NCBI RefSeq assembly: GCF_004339015.1
Contig: NZ_SMFQ01000004.1
Location: forward strand, 867,901 to 931,900
Source of the DNA: Cocleimonas flava
Lineage (GTDB): Bacteria; Pseudomonadota; Gammaproteobacteria; Thiotrichales; Thiotrichaceae
Direction of reading: 5' to 3'
Length of the DNA: 64,000 nucleotides
Within the stretch, counting starts at the first letter, position 1, and each line of letters starts with the position of its first letter. The translations under genes and the position numbers were made by a program. Positions 61,879 to 64,000 of the stretch are shown one piece after another. The notes under the pieces were generated by a model. The model was not told where the DNA came from and did no database searches. It saw nothing but the letters and a program-made list of their open reading frames with translations.

Positions 61879-62235
61879 CTAAGCTAGGGCAGCTTTTGCC
61901 TTCTCAGCCAACTGTCCAAAAGCATCGATATCATGTACAGCTAAATCAGCTAACATTTTACGATCTACTTCGATTTCTGCTTTCTTAAGTCCGTTCATGA
62001 ACACACTGTAAGACATATCAAACATACGAGCTGCCGCATTGATACGAACAATCCATAGACTACGGAATTGACGTTTCTTTTGACGACGGTCACGGTATGC
62101 ATACTGACCTGCTTTAGTAACTGCCTGATTCGCTACACGATAAACTCTGCTTCGTGCACCGTAATAACCTTTAGCTTTTTTTAATACTTTTTTGTGTTTT
62201 GCGCGTGCCGTAACACCACGTTTTACTCTAGCCAT
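61879..62235 (-). CDS. rplT: 50S ribosomal protein L20
   Basis: A 118-residue L20: [33 protein letters not shown], then [20 protein letters not shown] and the C-terminal RNA-binding end. It binds 23S rRNA and in many bacteria represses its own operon. It follows rpmI by 22 bp. Confidence 0.98.
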   Translation of the reverse strand: MARVKRGVTARAKHKKVLKKAKGYYGARSRVYRVANQAVTKAGQYAYRDRRQKKRQFRSLWIVRINAAARMFDMSYSVFMNGLKKAEIEVDRKMLADLAVHDIDAFGQLAEKAKAALA

Positions 62236-62257
62236 TTTCTATATCCTCAATAATCAA

Positions 62258-62455
62258 TCAAACGTACGGAAGCATTCTGCGAACCATTGGTGTATCGACT
62301 TTTTCGACGACATCACCAGCTCGTAAATGACGCTTACGCTTGCTGCTTTTCTTAGTAAGGATGTGGCGCAGGTGAGACTGCTTACACTTGAACGTGCCAT
62401 TAGCACGCTTGCGGAAACGCTTTGCAGCGCCGCTGTTAGTTTTCATCTTAGGCAT
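62258..62455 (-). CDS. rpmI: 50S ribosomal protein L35
   Basis: A 65-residue L35 with the usual [20 protein letters not shown] start, [19 protein letters not shown] and VRRMLPYV end. It is followed by rplT and preceded by infC. The 177 bases in front include an ATTCCT/AGGAAT hairpin (62532-62562) that could take part in L20-mediated control. Confidence 0.98.
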   Translation of the reverse strand: MPKMKTNSGAAKRFRKRANGTFKCKQSHLRHILTKKSSKRKRHLRAGDVVEKVDTPMVRRMLPYV

Positions 62456-62632
62456 CTTAACTCTCCATATTGGTCATAGTTTTATCTAAATTTTAACAAT
62501 CTAAACATTGAAAACTATGATGAGTAAAACATTCCTATAAGAGTGCCTCTCCTTAAGGAATGATATAAATTCTTGATTTACTTATACCAGATCTACTTGC
62601 ATTAAACGTTGAAGAAACAACAACGTTTATGA

Positions 62633-63166
62633 TTAAGCTTGACCTTTTTCTTTCTTAATTGGACCAATCACCATAATCATTTGGCGACCTTCCATTTTCG
62701 GGAACTGCTCAACTGATCCGTACTCTTCTAAATCTTTTTCTACGCGCTTAAGCATTTCCATGCCTAACTCACGGTGAGCCATTTCACGACCTCTAAAGCG
62801 GATAGTTACTTTCGTCTTATCCCCTTCTTGAAGAAACTCTGTTAATTTCTTCAGTTTGATATTGTAATCACCAATATCAGTTCCAGGGCGCATTTTAATT
62901 TCTTTAACCTGTGTCTTCTTCTGCTTCTTCTTATTAGCGCCTTTTTGTTTACTCTGCGAGAATTTAAACTTACCGTAGTCCATAATGCGACATACTGGTG
63001 GTTCGGCTGTTGGTACTATTTCAACCAAATCTAATGAATCTACTGCTGCTTTTTCCATTGCTTCAGTAGTTTTAACGACACCTACGTTTTCGCCATCCTT
63101 ATCAATAAGCCTAACTTGTGGCACGTTAATCTCTTCATTGACTCGATTCTTCTTTGGTTTAGCGAT
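62633..63166 (-). CDS. infC: Translation initiation factor IF-3, ATC start
   Basis: A 177-residue IF-3 if begun at the ATC codon 63166: [22 protein letters not shown], with GAGG about 9 bases before. The block KKNRVNEEI is part of the IF-3 N-terminal domain and is lost if the GTG at 63124 is used. E. coli infC also uses a rare start (ATT), which lets IF-3 control its own translation. The C-terminal domain has [21 protein letters not shown]. thrS lies directly upstream, as usual. Confidence 0.93.
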   Translation of the reverse strand: MAKPKKNRVNEEINVPQVRLIDKDGENVGVVKTTEAMEKAAVDSLDLVEIVPTAEPPVCRIMDYGKFKFSQSKQKGANKKKQKKTQVKEIKMRPGTDIGDYNIKLKKLTEFLQEGDKTKVTIRFRGREMAHRELGMEMLKRVEKDLEEYGSVEQFPKMEGRQMIMVIGPIKKEKGQA

Positions 63167-63210
63167 ACTCTTTATCCTCTATAACTTATAAATTTACCTG
63201 AACAATACTA

Positions 63211-64000
63211 TTATTCAGGTAATCCGCAACTAGCATTTTCTTTTGTAATTCGTTCTATTAACTCATCAAGCGGTAAACTACCAAGATCTTCGCCTGATAA
63301 TGTACGCACTGCAACTGAGTTAGTTTCTACTTCACGATCACCAACAACTAAAAGGTAGGGGGTACGTTGAAGCGTGTGCTCGCGAATTTTAAAGCCTATC
63401 TTCTCATTTCTCAAGTCTGAAACAGCTCTAATACCGCTTTTTTTCAAGGTATTTTCTACTTTTTTCACAAAATCAGACTGTTTATCCGTAATATTCATTA
63501 TCACAGCTTGAACAGGTGATAACCAAAGCGGGAATTTACCTTCATGATGTTCGATCAAAATTCCAATAAAACGTTCAAAAGAACCTAAAATTGCACGATG
63601 CAACATTACAGGAGTTTTACGGGAACCATCTTCAGCAACATATTCTGCATCAAGTCGATTAGGCATTGAGAAATCGACTTGAATTGTTCCTAGTTGCCAC
63701 ACACGACCAATACTGTCTTTTAAAGAAAACTCGATTTTTGGACCGTAGAAAGCACCCTCACCCGGCAACTCTTCCCATTCCAGATTTTGAGCATCTAATG
63801 CATCTGCTAGTGCTTTTTCTGCTTTATCCCAGTCTTCTTCACTACCCACTCTATTTTCTGGGCGAGTTGATAAACGATAGATAACATCTTCAAAACCAAA
63901 GTCACGATACACATCGTGTAAAAAATCGATAAAATCGGCAACTTCAGGCTGTATCTGTTCTTCTGTACAGAAGATATGACCATCATCTTGCACGAACCCA
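63211..64000 (-). CDS. thrS: Threonyl-tRNA synthetase, 3' part (5' end outside window)
   Basis: The C-terminal ~263 residues of Thr[13 protein letters not shown] motif at the window edge, then [84 protein letters not shown] (motif 3) and the anticodon-binding domain to the end. The upstream part lies beyond position 64000. Confidence 0.96.
   Translation of the reverse strand, partial: GFVQDDGHIFCTEEQIQPEVADFIDFLHDVYRDFGFEDVIYRLSTRPENRVGSEEDWDKAEKALADALDAQNLEWEELPGEGAFYGPKIEFSLKDSIGRVWQLGTIQVDFSMPNRLDAEYVAEDGSRKTPVMLHRAILGSFERFIGILIEHHEGKFPLWLSPVQAVIMNITDKQSDFVKKVENTLKKSGIRAVSDLRNEKIGFKIREHTLQRTPYLLVVGDREVETNSVAVRTLSGEDLGSLPLDELIERITKENASCGLPE

Overview
The window reads as a stretch of a gammaproteobacterial chromosome of moderate-to-low GC. 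The best evidence is the right end, where thrS-infC-rpmI-rplT-pheS-pheT-ihfA-merR stands in the classic gammaproteobacterial order, together with ubiG, relA of the ExDD type, queCDE, sbcB, dnaB-alr, hemJ, mtgA and trxC. I cannot fix the genus. A marine or sulfur-associated member of Thiotrichales or a relative is only a guess. No tRNA, rRNA, CRISPR array, transposase or prophage gene was seen. Layout: 1-8.3 kb holds the 3' part of a gluconokinase gene, an alpha/beta hydrolase, two MFS transporters, a YjdF-like membrane protein, ubiG, a tandem pair of paralogous lipoproteins with an invariant Cys/His/Asp pattern, and a di-haem cytochrome c. 8.5-11 kb holds a secreted protein with a metzincin-type zinc motif overlapped by a small ribbon-helix-helix-like gene, and a glycine-rich IPTL-CTERM surface protein. 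11.3-17.4 kb is queCDE (7-deazaguanine synthesis, with a structured leader), gloA, and a surface-polysaccharide-like operon (capsule export-like protein, SDR, LTA-synthase-like sulfatase). 17.6-19.2 kb is fur plus a ferric-iron binding protein behind a perfect palindromic Fur-box candidate. 19.3-28.6 kb has an OafA-type acyltransferase, hemJ, sbcB, a VIT1-family transporter, an EamA transporter, a MOSC protein, a 740-bp gene-free repeat region, and an arsR/ACR3 arsenite-resistance pair. 28.7-42 kb has relA, small stress and detoxification genes, cysDN, a glcD-like FAD oxidase, trxC, a candidate 24-codon membrane micropeptide gene and a B12-binding radical SAM protein. 42-50.5 kb has small secreted proteins, a rhombotarget-like lipoprotein, a TauD-family dioxygenase, a HTH regulator, a MalY/PatB aminotransferase, two YbjQ proteins with an M48 peptidase, and a DjlA-like co-chaperone. 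50.6-64 kb is dnaB, alr, a surface antigen, mtgA, three DUF genes and the thrS-pheT translation block. The most unusual content is a family of about 22 copies of a roughly 30-bp non-palindromic element: a core CACCCCCC(T/C)ACTT, a short spacer usually starting with AGG or GAGG, then a run of five to eight T. It occurs about once per 3 kb, 18 copies in one orientation and 4 in the other. It lies after stop codons, in divergent promoter regions, and inside four protein-coding genes, where it is read in different frames. This points to selection or spreading at the DNA level (a DNA uptake-like word, a polarity motif, a terminator-like element or a mobile miniature repeat). Two of the copies head 147-148-bp direct repeats in the gene-free region at 26.4-27.0 kb. 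I regard this family as the best candidate for something undescribed here.
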